The notes below the pieces were generated by a model that saw only the letters and a program-made list of their open reading frames with translations, was not told the DNA's origin and did not search any database. Below are positions 40,954-51,219 of a DNA stretch of 64,000 nt, one piece after another (position 1 is the first letter of the stretch; every line of letters begins with the position of its first letter). The stretch comes from Chrysoperla carnea (taxonomy: Eukaryota; Arthropoda; Insecta; Neuroptera; Chrysopidae). The DNA lies in contig NC_058342.1 of NCBI RefSeq assembly GCF_905475395.1, positions 8,431,140-8,495,139 of the forward strand, read 5' to 3'. The position numbers and the translations under genes are program-made.

Positions 40954-42875
40954 ATGGAAAAACCATATGCAGTGGTTCATTTTTTCGAACAAAATACATA
41001 TTCCGAAATTCCAAGTAATTGGCTTATGGCCACTGATGAATCAACTGGAATAACTGAGTGCAAATGGCCGCCCACACTCATTAAAAATTTTAATTTTCAA
41101 TTTAAAAACCGAATCACACCTGCCGATAATTGGAATACTTATAAAGTAAAGATTGTGCGATATTGCGGTAAATAATATAATTTTTTAGCCCTGTAATTCA
41201 ATTATTTAAGTACAACTTTGTTCAAAATGTGATTGATTATTTATTAACTAATGTTTATATCAAAATTATTTTTCGAGAAAAAATACGATAGCCAATTGAT
41301 TATTTCAGTCGTTAATAAAATAATTTTTGCCTTGAAAAATAATTAATCAACTTCACTTTAAAACTAGCTTAAGATGATAATTATTGTGGTTATTTCAACT
41401 GATTTAGATACATTGATTCAAGCAAGAAAAGCTGCCGAGGATTCTGAAAGTTCAGCTTCTGAAGCTCCACGAGGAAAGGGACACCGATCGAAGTTGCCTT
41501 CAGCTACGGCTGCTGCTGCTGCTACTTCTAAACATTCTCTCACTGCAGATAATGTTAGCTCTGATAATGAAAATGACAGAAGTGATAATGGTAAAAAACC
41601 AGGTAAAAAGCATCGAAGTTTGTGTACTTCAATTTAGAAAAAAAATTTATGTTACATCACATTCTGATCTTACTTTACAGCAGCTGAAATGCCGAAGATT
41701 GACAGAAAAATTCTGAAAAAAGCTCCGAAGGTTCCTCCATCAACACGCTTCTATAGGTCTGACAAGGGAAGTCCTAATAATAATAATGCATCTCGTAAAG
41801 TACAGTGATCCATCTGACCTTGGAGGTGATACCAATAATTATTTGAATACAGTAAATAGTCCAGTTAATGATGAATTTTTAATGGACGATACTTTAGTTA
41901 GTGATCATAGTAAATCTATGACCTCTGAATCTGATAGTCTTATAATTGATGGTGACGATGATAAACGTTTTCATACTCTCAATGCTATTCATATTTGATA
42001 AAAATTTGTTTATTTGAAAGTCAAGAATATAATATATTTAAGTTTTCTTTGAATTTATAATTTTCAATGATTTTAGACAAGTTGGACTCGTGTTTAAGGC
42101 TTCTCGGCACATTAATGGTGGACATGAGAGATCTGAAGGAAAGAGTAGTAGCAAATAATGATGCTAATAATCATGGTGAGGTGCTGAATGAAATTAGGTC
42201 GAACATAAAAAATGATCTACCTCTGAATTCTAAGGAAGAAGTTTCTGCCTTTAACACAAAACTGTTAGAGTCGAAAAATTATTGTCAAGAATTTGTAAGT
42301 CCACACATGTAATTAAACTATTTATTGTTACGTTTAAAGTGAGCAGATATATTAGAAATTAATTCGGTTTTTGATAATATACTATAGGCTAAAAAGCAAA
42401 AGTAAATGAAGAAAACAAACAGTATTTATATTTATTTATAACTCTTTTATTATTAAAAAAATATTTACGCAGGTAAAAGTCATTAAGCAAATTGGAGGAG
42501 CACACGGTAAAGAGTATACTGAAAGGGTACTCAATACAATATTTTCTACATCATTTGCAGCTGAGAACTCGTGGGAAGGAAAAAAAACCAAGTATAAGCT
42601 TAATGATTTAAAAGTGGTTAAAACTTGCGAAGGTTAGAAAAACTAAATAAGTAGAGAAAGTTAACATAAGCCTAAAAAATATTATTAATTCCGATAATAT
42701 GAAAAATTATTTTTCAGAGGTAATATTAGAAAAGTTTCCTCCGTGGAGCAGTGCGGAATTTTCTAAAGTTGGAACAAATTGGTTCCGATTGGGAAATCAA
42801 AGAGCAGGTCTTCAAAATAAGCAGATACAAAAACAGAAGAAACATGAAGATACAACGAACAATGATTTAGAATAG
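40954..42875 (+). CDS. DUF4806-type transposon accessory protein, six exons, one probable frameshift
   Basis: Six exons with good junctions can be read. Exon 1 is 40954-41167 (MEKPYAVVHFFEQNTYSEIP to KVKIVRYCG, the usual N-terminal domain of this family). Exon 2 is 41408-41602 (Ser/Ala-rich). Exon 3 starts after TTTACAG near 41680 and has a frameshift at the AAT repeat near 41786. Exon 4 is 42077-42294 (DKLDSCLRLLGTLMVDMRDL, coiled-coil-like). Exon 5 is 42473-42632 (VIKQIGGAHGKEYTERVLNT). Exon 6 is 42718-42875 (EVILEKFPPWSSAEFSKVGT, TAG stop). The IGG..KEY..R.L.T..S......N..G...K block followed by the C-terminal segment matches DUF4806, which recurs in insect transposon-like loci. Its role is unknown; DNA binding or regulation of the adjacent transposase is a guess. 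The exon 3 shift and the missing donor near 41990 mean this copy may be non-functional. Confidence 0.65.
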
Positions 42876-43199
42876 AACTTCAAGCGTATGATTGTAGTGA
42901 GTGAATTAAAAAAATTCATTAAATATTTAAGATCTAAAATTTCTATCTCCAGAAAACAGTTTTAAAAGTTAAATGAGTGAGATTTGTAAAATTCTGTAAA
43001 ATTTGACCATTAATAAATGATTTCCCATTTCAAATTAGTCATACAGTAATTGACCTTTACTCGATGGATTTCAAATTTTTTTTCATAGGTTTGGATACTT
43101 GTAAGCCTTATTATCTTCATGATAGAGTTACCTACAAGTTTTCACAAAATGTTGTAAATAATCGTGTTAATTATAAAAAAAAAACCAAAACTAAATCAT

Positions 43200-43640
43200 T
43201 ATTATATCATTCTGATGTCAGTTAGGTCACTATATACGGAATCGATTCTAAGTCATTTGTACGTCAGTGAGTCAGAGAAAAAAACTTGACATCACTATTA
43301 CATCAGCCTCATGTCAGTAACGTCAGTATGACGTCACCATTACATCAGCCTCATGTCCGGAATGTCATAATGAAGTCAATTTTAAGTCATATGTACGTAG
43401 GTGATTTGGGGAAAAAAATTTGATATCACTATGACATCATTGTTATGTCAGCCTGACGTCAGTTAGGTCACAGTTATGTCAATATTATGTCAAACTTATG
43501 TCACATTTATTACGTAAAAATCTTACGTCAGGAAGTGTGAAATAATGACTCATATATGACTCTTATGTGACCGATTTCTTACGTAAATCCTGACATAACG
43601 TGACGTCATTCTTACATCAATTTGACGTAAATGTGTTGAC
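43200..43640. repeat. Right subterminal repeat cluster (TGACGTCA-like motifs)
   Basis: TGACGTCA-, TTACATCA-, TGACATCA- and TTACGTAA-like octamers occur every few tens of bases on both strands. Two stretches sharing ATTACATCAGCCTCATGTC follow each other at about 43296-43316 and 43340-43360. Confidence 0.8.
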
Positions 43641-43644
43641 TGGG

Positions 43645-43768
43645 TGATAATAATGATTGCGATTACGGAGATTATGACAACCACAATAATGACGATGGTT
43701 CTATAAATGGTAATGATGATACTGATTGTAGCGATAATGAAGATGATGAAAAAAACAAATCAAGATAA
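43645..43768 (+). pseudogene. Copy C gene, acidic C-terminal tail
   Basis: An Asp/Asn-rich frame (DNNDCDYGDYDNHNNDDGSI, NDDTDCSDNEDDE) ends in TAA at 43766-43768. It continues copy C across the EnSpm-like insertion and parallels the acidic tail of copy A at 27490-27587. Confidence 0.65.
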
Positions 43769-43799
43769 TCATTGTGATAACGAATAATATTATAAGTAT

Positions 43800-44590
43800 G
43801 GCTGAGTGTGTGTCATAGAATATGTAACTTGTATAGAATGCATTAATCTAATACATAGTTGATAAGAACTATCATGTATATTGTTTAAATAAATATCGAT
43901 TTAAGTGTAAAAGTGACTGTTTTTTTTAATGTAATTTATTTTCCGAAAAACTCTAATTAAATTTATAGAGAAAGCTGTAAGCCTTCAGGACGTATATCAT
44001 TTTAAAGCAATGGTAAGGAATAAAAAAGTTCAATACGCGAAAAATAATAATTTTATGATACTGAAAACTTTTTTAAAGTATTTGTCATCCTTTTTTATGT
44101 AAGTATGCAAATTTATAAATTAATTAAATAATTATAAACATTCATCTATAATAATCAATGCATGAAGTAATACATACAGCAGCATAGGGATATAAACGCT
44201 TAGGCCAGGTATTTAGAACCGGCATACAGGCGGCACATTCATTTTTTCATGTTTAAAATAGTATAAATTTACTTACAGTTTAAATTTCAAGTACGTCAAA
44301 ACAGGTACAGTTATTTGTCGCGAAAAAAATCGATTAAACATCTGTGCCAACATGATAGTGCCAATTTTATCGAGGCACATGGACATATTTTCTTTTTATA
44401 CATAAAATATAATATTTTTAACTAAGTTTCAAGCACGTCATAATAGGAAACTTTGTGGGTAAAATTATAATAATTAAAAAAGTATATAAACCGTTTGTAC
44501 CATCATACCTCAGGCACTAAAGTGCCACTGAATTTGTAAAGGTATATACTTTTATTAAAAAAATGTTTCAAGCGTGACGCTTATCGGCTA
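43800..44590. other. Non-coding stretch, nothing assigned
   Basis: AT-rich sequence without open frames. The words AGGCCAGGTA, CAGGCGGCAC, GAGGCACATGG and CAGGCACTAAAGTGCCA stand out as GC-richer islands, but no inverted pair of element ends could be built from them. Confidence 0.35.
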
Positions 44591-45217
44591 CCTTTTTTGC
44601 AGTGGCCTCTTGGACTAGTAGCAATTATGGACCATGTATTTCCACCGTAGTTTCTGAACTCATCCGACCATCTCTTACGTTTTCTCCTACAATAGCTACT
44701 TTTCAATCTTGGTGTCCAGAATATAATTCCGTTTGCCCATCGATCGGTTTTTAATCGTAGAATGTGTCCTGTCCAGGTTCACTTTAGCTTTTTAGCAATA
44801 AACTTTGCTGAACGACTTTGTGTTTCTGAGCGTATCACCTTATTTCTAATTTTATTTATTCTCTCCGGGTAATATTGAGTATACAGCGTTCCATTTTTCT
44901 CCGGCAGATATCCAGTTTATTGCTTATCATGTGTGTTAGACCCCATGACTGACATCCATATGTTAAAACTGGTGTTATGCATGTATCAATTATCTTACTT
45001 TCACCCTTAAAGAGTAATCTCCTATTAAGATTTCTTTTAGAGACTAGAATTTCTGCCAGGCTTTGGCGCAGCGGCTTTGAATTTCTTTGTGATACTGATC
45101 TTTAAGTATCCAATTTGACCCAAGTACACGTAGCCTTCTGCATAAGCGATGCAATTATTTTCTACTGATATTGATATCATTTGGACCGTTGGTGATTGTA
45201 ATATACTGACGTATATT

Positions 45218-46045
45218 CGTCCTGGGCAAACACCGGAGCGTATAATTGTCCCGGAGACGGCGCGATCCGTTGTTGTTCGAATGCTACGTTCAGCACTTCG
45301 AGCATTCTACCTTGCTAGACTGCTAGGAAAACCAGATCAGGGAAAGGCGTACTCCTGTACAAATCTAAGGGAAGCGAGCAACCACTTCCTGCTGAATGGT
45401 CGGTACACTCGATTCTGTGACTACCGCTTTATCCACCGAGCCCGACTCGGCGTCGTTCCATTAAATGGAGCACGGCGATTCGGGAACGGGGATAAACGGT
45501 GCCGACGTTGTGGTTATGTCAATGAGACATTACCACACGTACTGAATCATTGTACCGTCCATTCAGCGGCGTGGCAACGGCGACATAATGCCGTCCAAGA
45601 CCGTCTTGCTCGCGGATCGCGTCTACCCCCGGGTGCTGTCTTAAACATCAATAGACAAGTACCCGGCGTATGGAGTACTCTTCGTCCTGACCTGGTGGTC
45701 CTGGATGAGGCTAGTAGGGAAGTTAAAATCATAGACATCTGCATTCCCTTTGAGGGTGCCCCGGATGCTTTAGAGGTGGCTCGGCAGCAAAAGCTCGATA
45801 AATATAACCAACTTGCTGCTGAGTTATCCTCGAAAGGCTATAGGGTCTCTTTGGATGCTTTTGTCGTTGGTTCGCTCGGGTCCTGGCTAGCACAGAACTA
45901 CAGGGTTGCGAAGTCTTTGGGAATATCTCCAAAATATACGCAGACCATGGCACGGTTGATGGCGTCAGACACGATCCGCTGGTCACGTGACATTTATATC
46001 GAACATCTAACCGGACAGAGACAGTACCATGATCAGCCTCTGTGA
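45218..46045 (+). CDS. RLE-LINE ORF, C-terminal part: zinc knuckle and PD-(D/E)XK-like endonuclease
   Basis: The frame is open across the 5' junction: codons 45149-45217 come from the flanking sequence, so real coding begins near RPGQTPERI. Downstream is the RT-to-endonuclease linker (ARLLGKPDQGKAYSC, FCDYRFIHRARLGVVPL). A zinc knuckle follows, CRRCGYVNETLPHVLNHC (CCHC). The restriction-like nuclease core is RPDLVVLDEASREVKIIDIC, IPFEGA, with Asp residues and a downstream Lys/Tyr (KLDKYNQLAAELSSKGY). The TGA is at 46043-46045. In R2-like elements this region nicks the target site. Full proteins are about 1000 residues; only about 275 remain. This surviving part is intact, implying a fairly young insertion. 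The RT domain is missing, so it is not autonomous. Confidence 0.85.
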   Translation, partial: RPGQTPERIIVPETARSVVVRMLRSALRAFYLARLLGKPDQGKAYSCTNLREASNHFLLNGRYTRFCDYRFIHRARLGVVPLNGARRFGNGDKRCRRCGYVNETLPHVLNHCTVHSAAWQRRHNAVQDRLARGSRLPPGAVLNINRQVPGVWSTLRPDLVVLDEASREVKIIDICIPFEGAPDALEVARQQKLDKYNQLAAELSSKGYRVSLDAFVVGSLGSWLAQNYRVAKSLGISPKYTQTMARLMASDTIRWSRDIYIEHLTGQRQYHDQPL

Positions 46046-46391
46046 ACCTGCACACAGGTATGGATGGCCCGAACACCTGAGCCATCCCTCCCCACAACCA
46101 TCTGTGATATAAGTGCTTGTGTTATGTGTGTGCTGTGCTATTTATTTAATTATTGTTTGACTGTGATAATGGACACTTTTATTCTTCTGTTTTTTTTTTT
46201 AAAAAAAAACTCTTTTAAATTATTTATTGTGTTTTTCTATTTTAAATGTGTAGTCTAATTTTATCTATTTGTGTTTTTTACCAATTTTAACCTGTTTTTT
46301 TTATCAATTTTCTTTTATACTACACTGTGATGCGATTATTTAAGTTTTTATATTGTATATTTTATTATTTGTATCTTTTCAAGATTATTAA
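45218..46391 (+). mobile_element. 5'-truncated R2/NeSL/R4-type LINE with 18-bp target duplication
   Basis: AATATACTGACGTATATT occurs exactly at 45200-45217 and 46392-46409. The sequence between is GC-richer than its surroundings and encodes the C-terminal part of a restriction-like-endonuclease LINE, with a 3' untranslated region and no 5' portion. The duplication lies inside the older minus-strand LINE, so this is target-primed insertion into an existing element. Confidence 0.88.
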
Positions 46392-46409
46392 AATATACTG
46401 ACGTATATT

Positions 46410-46790
46410 ATATAATTTCCAAATAAAAATAACGATTCAACGTATAATACAATATTTTATTAACACAAATTATAATGAAATACAATACACACAAATTTAA
46501 CTTCCAGTTAGAATAATTGTTGAACATTCACGTTTGATGGTTGAATTACAAGTGAACTCCTTAACCACTTAATGGCGGCGATGACCCATAGCCGGAACAT
46601 CTACGAGACCAAGTATATTTACTACGTGATTCTACGAAATAATACACGGAGCCACTTCTATGATATAGCTACGAATATTAAGTCAGCCATCTATACGTAC
46701 TATCAAACATCGATGTACCTCTATGTCCATAAGACACCTGTACTTAGTTAGACTATTAATTACTTAAGTATTCGCTATCACCGGTCATGC
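46410..46790. other. Unexplained insert within the minus-strand LINE
   Basis: About 380 bases separate the target duplication from the point where RT coding resumes. A GC-richer patch (AATGGCGGCGATGACCCATA, GCCGGAACATCTACGAG) lies in the middle. It could be a solo LTR or another truncated element, but no ends could be matched. Confidence 0.3.
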
Positions 46791-48229
46791 TAATTTGAAC
46801 TTTTGATCAATAGATGTCACATATACTACAGTGATAATTTCTGATTTTGAATGGTTTATGTTGAAGCCTGCAGGTTTTAGATGATCGTTTAGTTGATTCA
46901 GCATAGTGGAAAGGTTATTGGGTGAATGGGAAATAATTGCCAGATCATCTGCGAACCTCAAGTTTGATAAAATCTCACCATTAATATTTATACCCTATTT
47001 CTAGTGCACAATTGAATGGATCTGCACTGAGTGGATCTCCTTGTTTAATTCTCCGTTTTAAATCAAAAGAAACTCCCGACTTTTCTGTTTCGACATACGC
47101 TTTTCCGCGCGAATAAATTGTATGTATAAGTCTGATATACTTTGTACCAACACCAGCATATTTTAGGCTTTCGATGATAATGTGGTGTTTAAGCAATCAA
47201 AGGCTTTACTAAGGTCTATAAAACCTATATAAATGGTAAGGTTGAATTCCCAACTTCTTTCCATCACTTGGTTTATGGTTCAGATAATACGCCAGAAACA
47301 TTTTTGGATAATTTTAGAGCAAGTCCTTTAGGTGGTCGATGTTAGACATATTGGGCGATAATTATTTACATTTCTTTTATCACCCTTTTTATGAATCCGT
47401 TTTATTTTCGCAATAGTCCATTGCTCTGGGATATTCTCGGATTCAATGACTAAAGTGAACCGTTTCTCAAGATATTGTACTAGAATATCGCATGCAAGTT
47501 TGAGGTGCTTATTTGTAATTTTATCTGTCCCACCTGCCTCATCTGTTTGTAATGTACTGACTACCTATATCTTCTGATAAAGGTAGATCAATAGACAGAG
47601 ACTCGTTTGTGAAATAAAGTATCTGATAGAAGTTCGTTGCTATGTACAATATAGTTTCACGATCAACCTGTTCGATGCCATTCTCGTCAAGTAAACATGT
47701 AATCCATGTATGTGCTGAGTGAAGGCTCTTTGAATTTAATATTTTCTTAGCACGTGGATTGTTGAGTAGAATATTTTTAATCGTGTCATTTCTATTTTGT
47801 ATATCTTTTCGAACATATCTTTGAATTAATTAATTTATATCGCAGAATTTAATTTTATCTTTTACTTCGTTTCGAAGTTGTTTCAATTTTTCACTTCTAT
47901 CCATCAATTGTTTAGTGTTATCAGATAGTATGTTGTTATTGACACTTTGGCGACATTCTGGGGATGATTGTTTTGCTTGAATTGATGCATGGTAGATCGT
48001 TTCTTCTATCTTATTGTATAATTTTAGTGCGTCGTTACATGATTCAAATTCAATCAAATTTAATCCCTTTTCTAATTCATTAAGCTGATCTTTTTCAGGT
48101 ATTTTAGTATTCTTAGGTCTATATTTCTTATAACGTATTAACTTAGATTTTTGGTATAATGACTAACTAACGCAAGCCTAATTTGCGCCTTATTAGATCT
48201 ATGGTAGGCAAAACGAAGATTGACATGCC

Positions 48230-49080
48230 GAAGAAATTCCAAATTTGGTACTGATTGCGAAATTGTGTGGCATTGCCACAAATTGGAATGCCTGACTGGT
48301 ATAAAGTAATGTTAGCCGGAGGTTTACCGAGGTTCGAATTGCCTAATTTAACCGTGGAAATAACTAGAGAAATCTATAGCTTTTCCGAAGTTCGGCATAC
48401 AGTCGGAAAACCTGACTGGTATGCAATAATAGTAATCGGAGGTTTGCCGAAATTTGGCTTACCAAGTTTGAGTACAACTAGGGAAAGCTATAGCATTTTC
48501 GAAGTTTGGCTTTCAATTGGAAAACCTGACTGGTATAAAATAACGGTAACGGGAGGTTTGCCGAAATTTGGCTTGCCAAAATCGAAAATCGACATCCAAT
48601 TGAAAAGCCTCACTGGTTTAAAATAACAGCAACCGGAGGTTTACCGCAGTTCAGGTTGCCAAATTTGGGATTAACCAGGGAAATCTACGGCATTTCCGAA
48701 GTTTGGCATCCAATTTCAAAGCCTGACTGTTGAAAATAACAGTAACCGAAGGTTTGCCGAAATTCGGCTTGCCAGATTTGGGTGTAACAAGCGAGATCTA
48801 TAACATTGCCGAAATTTGGCATACATTTTAAAAGCATGACTGGTGTAAAGTAACGGTAAATGGAGGTTTGCCGAAATTCGGATTACCTAATTTGGGTGTA
48901 ACTTGAGAAATCTATGACATTACCGAAGTGTGGTATACCATTGGCATGCTTTGCAGGTATGAAGTAATCGTAACTGGAAGTTTCCCGATGTTTACGTTTC
49001 AAAATTTGGCTGTCATTAGCGAAATCTATGGTATTTTTTATTTCTCTGCACACCATTGAAATGCCTAATTGGTTAATATG
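48230..49080 (+). repeat. Minisatellite of about 114-120-bp units, partly open as protein repeat
   Basis: The word CCTGACTGGTAT (or close variants) recurs at about 48291, 48411, 48525, 48608, 48722, 48835, 48946 and 49063. Each unit also has GGAGGTTTGCCGAAATT.GG and a CGAAGTTTGGC box. The first three units are open in one frame (48255-48626), giving a repeat of about 40 residues, G.PDWY...V.GGLPKFGLP. Later units accumulate stops and shifts. The open frame may be accidental, since unit length is only sometimes a multiple of three. Confidence 0.9.
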
Positions 49081-49353
49081 GTAACTGGGTTTGTACAGAT
49101 GAATTGATCATACGTATCACACATTTTGTATTATTTGTTATTCTACACACCCATTGTTCCTTATTTACTGAATCTTCTGTTATACTAATCTTGCGTAGAT
49201 CATTCTGGTTTATTCGGTAATGTAAACAGTGTAGATGTGAATTCATGGGCCATTGAGATGCCTTGTAATTTGTCATCGATAAATAACAATTATTGTGCTA
49301 TTTGGTCCAGATTCTTTTAGTGAACAAATAGTGGAGACGTTAATGACGAATCA

Positions 49354-51160
49354 GTGATGGATAATTTAACACAAAATACGGAAATTAGCCTAGAATGTAG
49401 TCTTCAAGAACCATTTGGAAATATGACCTCAGTTCCGGATAGTGATCGTGAAATAAGTATTGCAATGGAAAAATTAAATGACATTGATCGAATTCGCCAA
49501 TGGGCACTGATTAATCCCCCTCTTGAGAGAACAATATTCAGACTTGCCTAAAAGTTCCAAGAAATTTTTAGGCAAGAAATATTACCAAGTATGAGATTCA
49601 AAATTTTGGCATAAACGAAGAGTTCGTTTATTTTGGCATTGAAATTAATTTAGAAAAATGGATCAACATTAATTTAGATGGAACCCATGATATCGAGTTA
49701 TTAATTAATATCGATGGTGTACCATTATTTAAGCCAAGCCAAAAACAATTATGGCCGAATCTATGTCAAATTTTCAGCCATTTCCCGTAAATATCTATTG
49801 CGGTAACAGTAAAGTTAACAGTGTGGATCGTTTTTTCGCCAAATTTGTAGAGAAAATAAGTCAATTATAAAATACTGGAATTATAATAAATAGTTGTTTA
49901 TTCAATGTATCCATCAAAGGATTTGTATGCGATAGACCTACACGGTCATTGTTAAAATGCATGAAAAATCACGGATCATATAATGCTTGTGAGAGATGCA
50001 CAGTAAAAGGCCAAAGATTTAACAAACGAACTGTCTATCCTCTTATAAATAATTATGAACCAAGAACTGATGAATCATTTAGGAATCAGTCAAATTCAGA
50101 ACACCATACTGGAGCCTCACCATTGGTTCTTATTGAACCTAAAATAGACTTAGTTAATCAATTTGTACTTGATTCCATGCACTTATTATTTTAAGGAGTC
50201 ATGAAAACGTTACTCGAGTGTTGCCTAGATTGTACAGTCAATAAAAAATTAAAAATAAGTAGCTCGAATAAGATTCGGTTGTCTTACTAACACAGATTAA
50301 AGTGCCTTCAGAGTTCCAAAAAAGCACTCCTTCATTACTTGATTTTCACAAATTTAAATCAACATAGTTACAATTTTTATTATTGTATGCTGGGCCTGTT
50401 GTTTTTAAGAAACTTTTATCTGAAGTAACGTACAAGCATTTTTTACTCCTACACGTTGGCTGCAGGATGTTATTTTCTAGTGAAATTGCCGTACAAAAAC
50501 CAGAACATGCAATAAATTTTTAACATCATTTGTCCGTATAGGAGCATTAATATACACCATGCAATTTCTTGTAGGAAATGTTCACAATCTTCCATCATCT
50601 TGCTGACGACGTGGCACACATGCAGTGTTGCTTGTTTGCTATGCCAAGGTATCCTTTCGAAAATCTATTAGGTAAAATTAAAAAACAATCGAAAAGTGGT
50701 AATAAGCTCCTTGCTCAATTGTGCCATCGATTTAATGAAATTTCGACGTCGACTAGTTTGTGTCCTAAACCTAAATTAACAGAGACAATCGAAATATAAA
50801 GACGACGACAGTAATGAAGTGATTATGAAACGGCTGAAATTTAAAAACATTTTATTGACTATCAAATCTCCGGATAACATTGTGTTATTAAGAAATAATG
50901 AAATTTTTGAAATCCATAACATGCTTCGACTTTCAATGGATAATAAAACTTCAATAAAAATGAATGGAAAAATATTGAGAAATCGAAACGCACTTTTTAC
51001 ATATCCATGTAATTCAAAAGAGCTACCAATGTGGAAAGTTAGTGCGAACAGTGAAATGGAATGGGAGCAAATACCTGAAGAGCATATTATTAAAAACGTT
51101 CTGACTGAAAATTCGTCTGTGATGGGCATACCAGCATATCTGAAATTGATTTTATTGTGA
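49354..51160 (+). pseudogene. Second Transposase_21-like (EnSpm-type) gene, decayed
   Basis: Frames in order are: 49354-49551 (helical LNDIDRIRQWALINPP); an MNLDG/NIDGVPLF-like catalytic-start block near 49670-49735; GFVCDRPTRSLLKCMKNHGS, YNACERCTVKGQRF (49900-50030), RTDESFRNQSNSEHHTGASP and DLVNQFVLDSMHLLF (to 50194), corresponding to the CDAPAR, H.GY.GC.KC, RTDESFRNQ and IPLDYQHL blocks of the gene at 37907-39998; then 50578-50799 (HHLADDVAHMQCCLFAMPRY, PFENLLGKIKK) and 50819-51160 (C-terminal domain). It lies on the plus strand and is more decayed, with many stops. No TIRs like those at 37379 or 43644 were found around it. Confidence 0.65.
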
Positions 51161-51189
51161 TATTGACATTTTAATTTTAGAAAAACTGT

Positions 51190-51216
51190 TTGATGGTCGT
51201 TCAAGTATTACGTAAG
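51190..51216. repeat. Isolated end related to the 4177-5171 element
   Basis: TGGTCGTTCAAGTATTACGT followed by AAG is very close to the right TIR of the 4177-5171 element (GTCAAGTATTACGTAAC). No partner end was found. Confidence 0.5.
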
Positions 51217-51219
51217 TAA

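Larger units (their letters stand above)
37379..43644. mobile_element. EnSpm/Transposase_21-like two-gene transposon
   Basis: The left end CCCAGTGAACTCATGACATC (37379) and the right end, reverse complemented, CCCAGTCAACACATTTACGT (43644) form short TIRs. TG follows on both flanks (37377-37378, 43645-43646), a possible 2-bp duplication. Both ends carry several hundred bases packed with TGACGTAA/TGACATCA-like subterminal repeats. Copy C resumes at 43645 with its acidic tail. Inside, a minus-strand transposase-like gene (37907-39998) and a plus-strand DUF4806-type gene (40954-42875) diverge from a shared region at 40000-40950. Confidence 0.82.
44600..48170 (-). pseudogene. Decayed LINE (RTE/Jockey-like) reverse transcriptase, interrupted
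   Basis: Read from 48170 down on the minus strand: a pre-RT linker (48057-47830, SDNTKQLMDRSEKLKQLRNE); RT pieces with IGFIDLSKAFDCLN, HHIIIESLKYAGVGTKYIRL and RIKQGDPLSADPFN (47340-46981); and the FADDLAIIS active-site motif at about 46940. After an interruption (45218-46790) come a VYLGQ-like block and QSRCAKAWQKF, then a TYGCQSWGLT-like block. The C-terminus reads TGHILRLKTDRWANGIIFWT, RKRKRWSDEFRNYGG, WSIIATSPRGHC. In order these match an endonuclease-type LINE. Frames shift many times. The inserted LINE at 45218-46391 and about 380 unexplained bases (46410-46790) split it. Confidence 0.75.

Noticed and set aside
45547-46097. Minus-strand frames across the R2-type LINE
   Set aside because: The plus-strand frame holds a recognisable zinc knuckle and nuclease; the minus frames are shadows with odd composition.
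48230-49080. CRISPR-like array
   Set aside because: Units are contiguous diverged tandem repeats of about 115 bp without unique spacers, in a eukaryotic repeat context.
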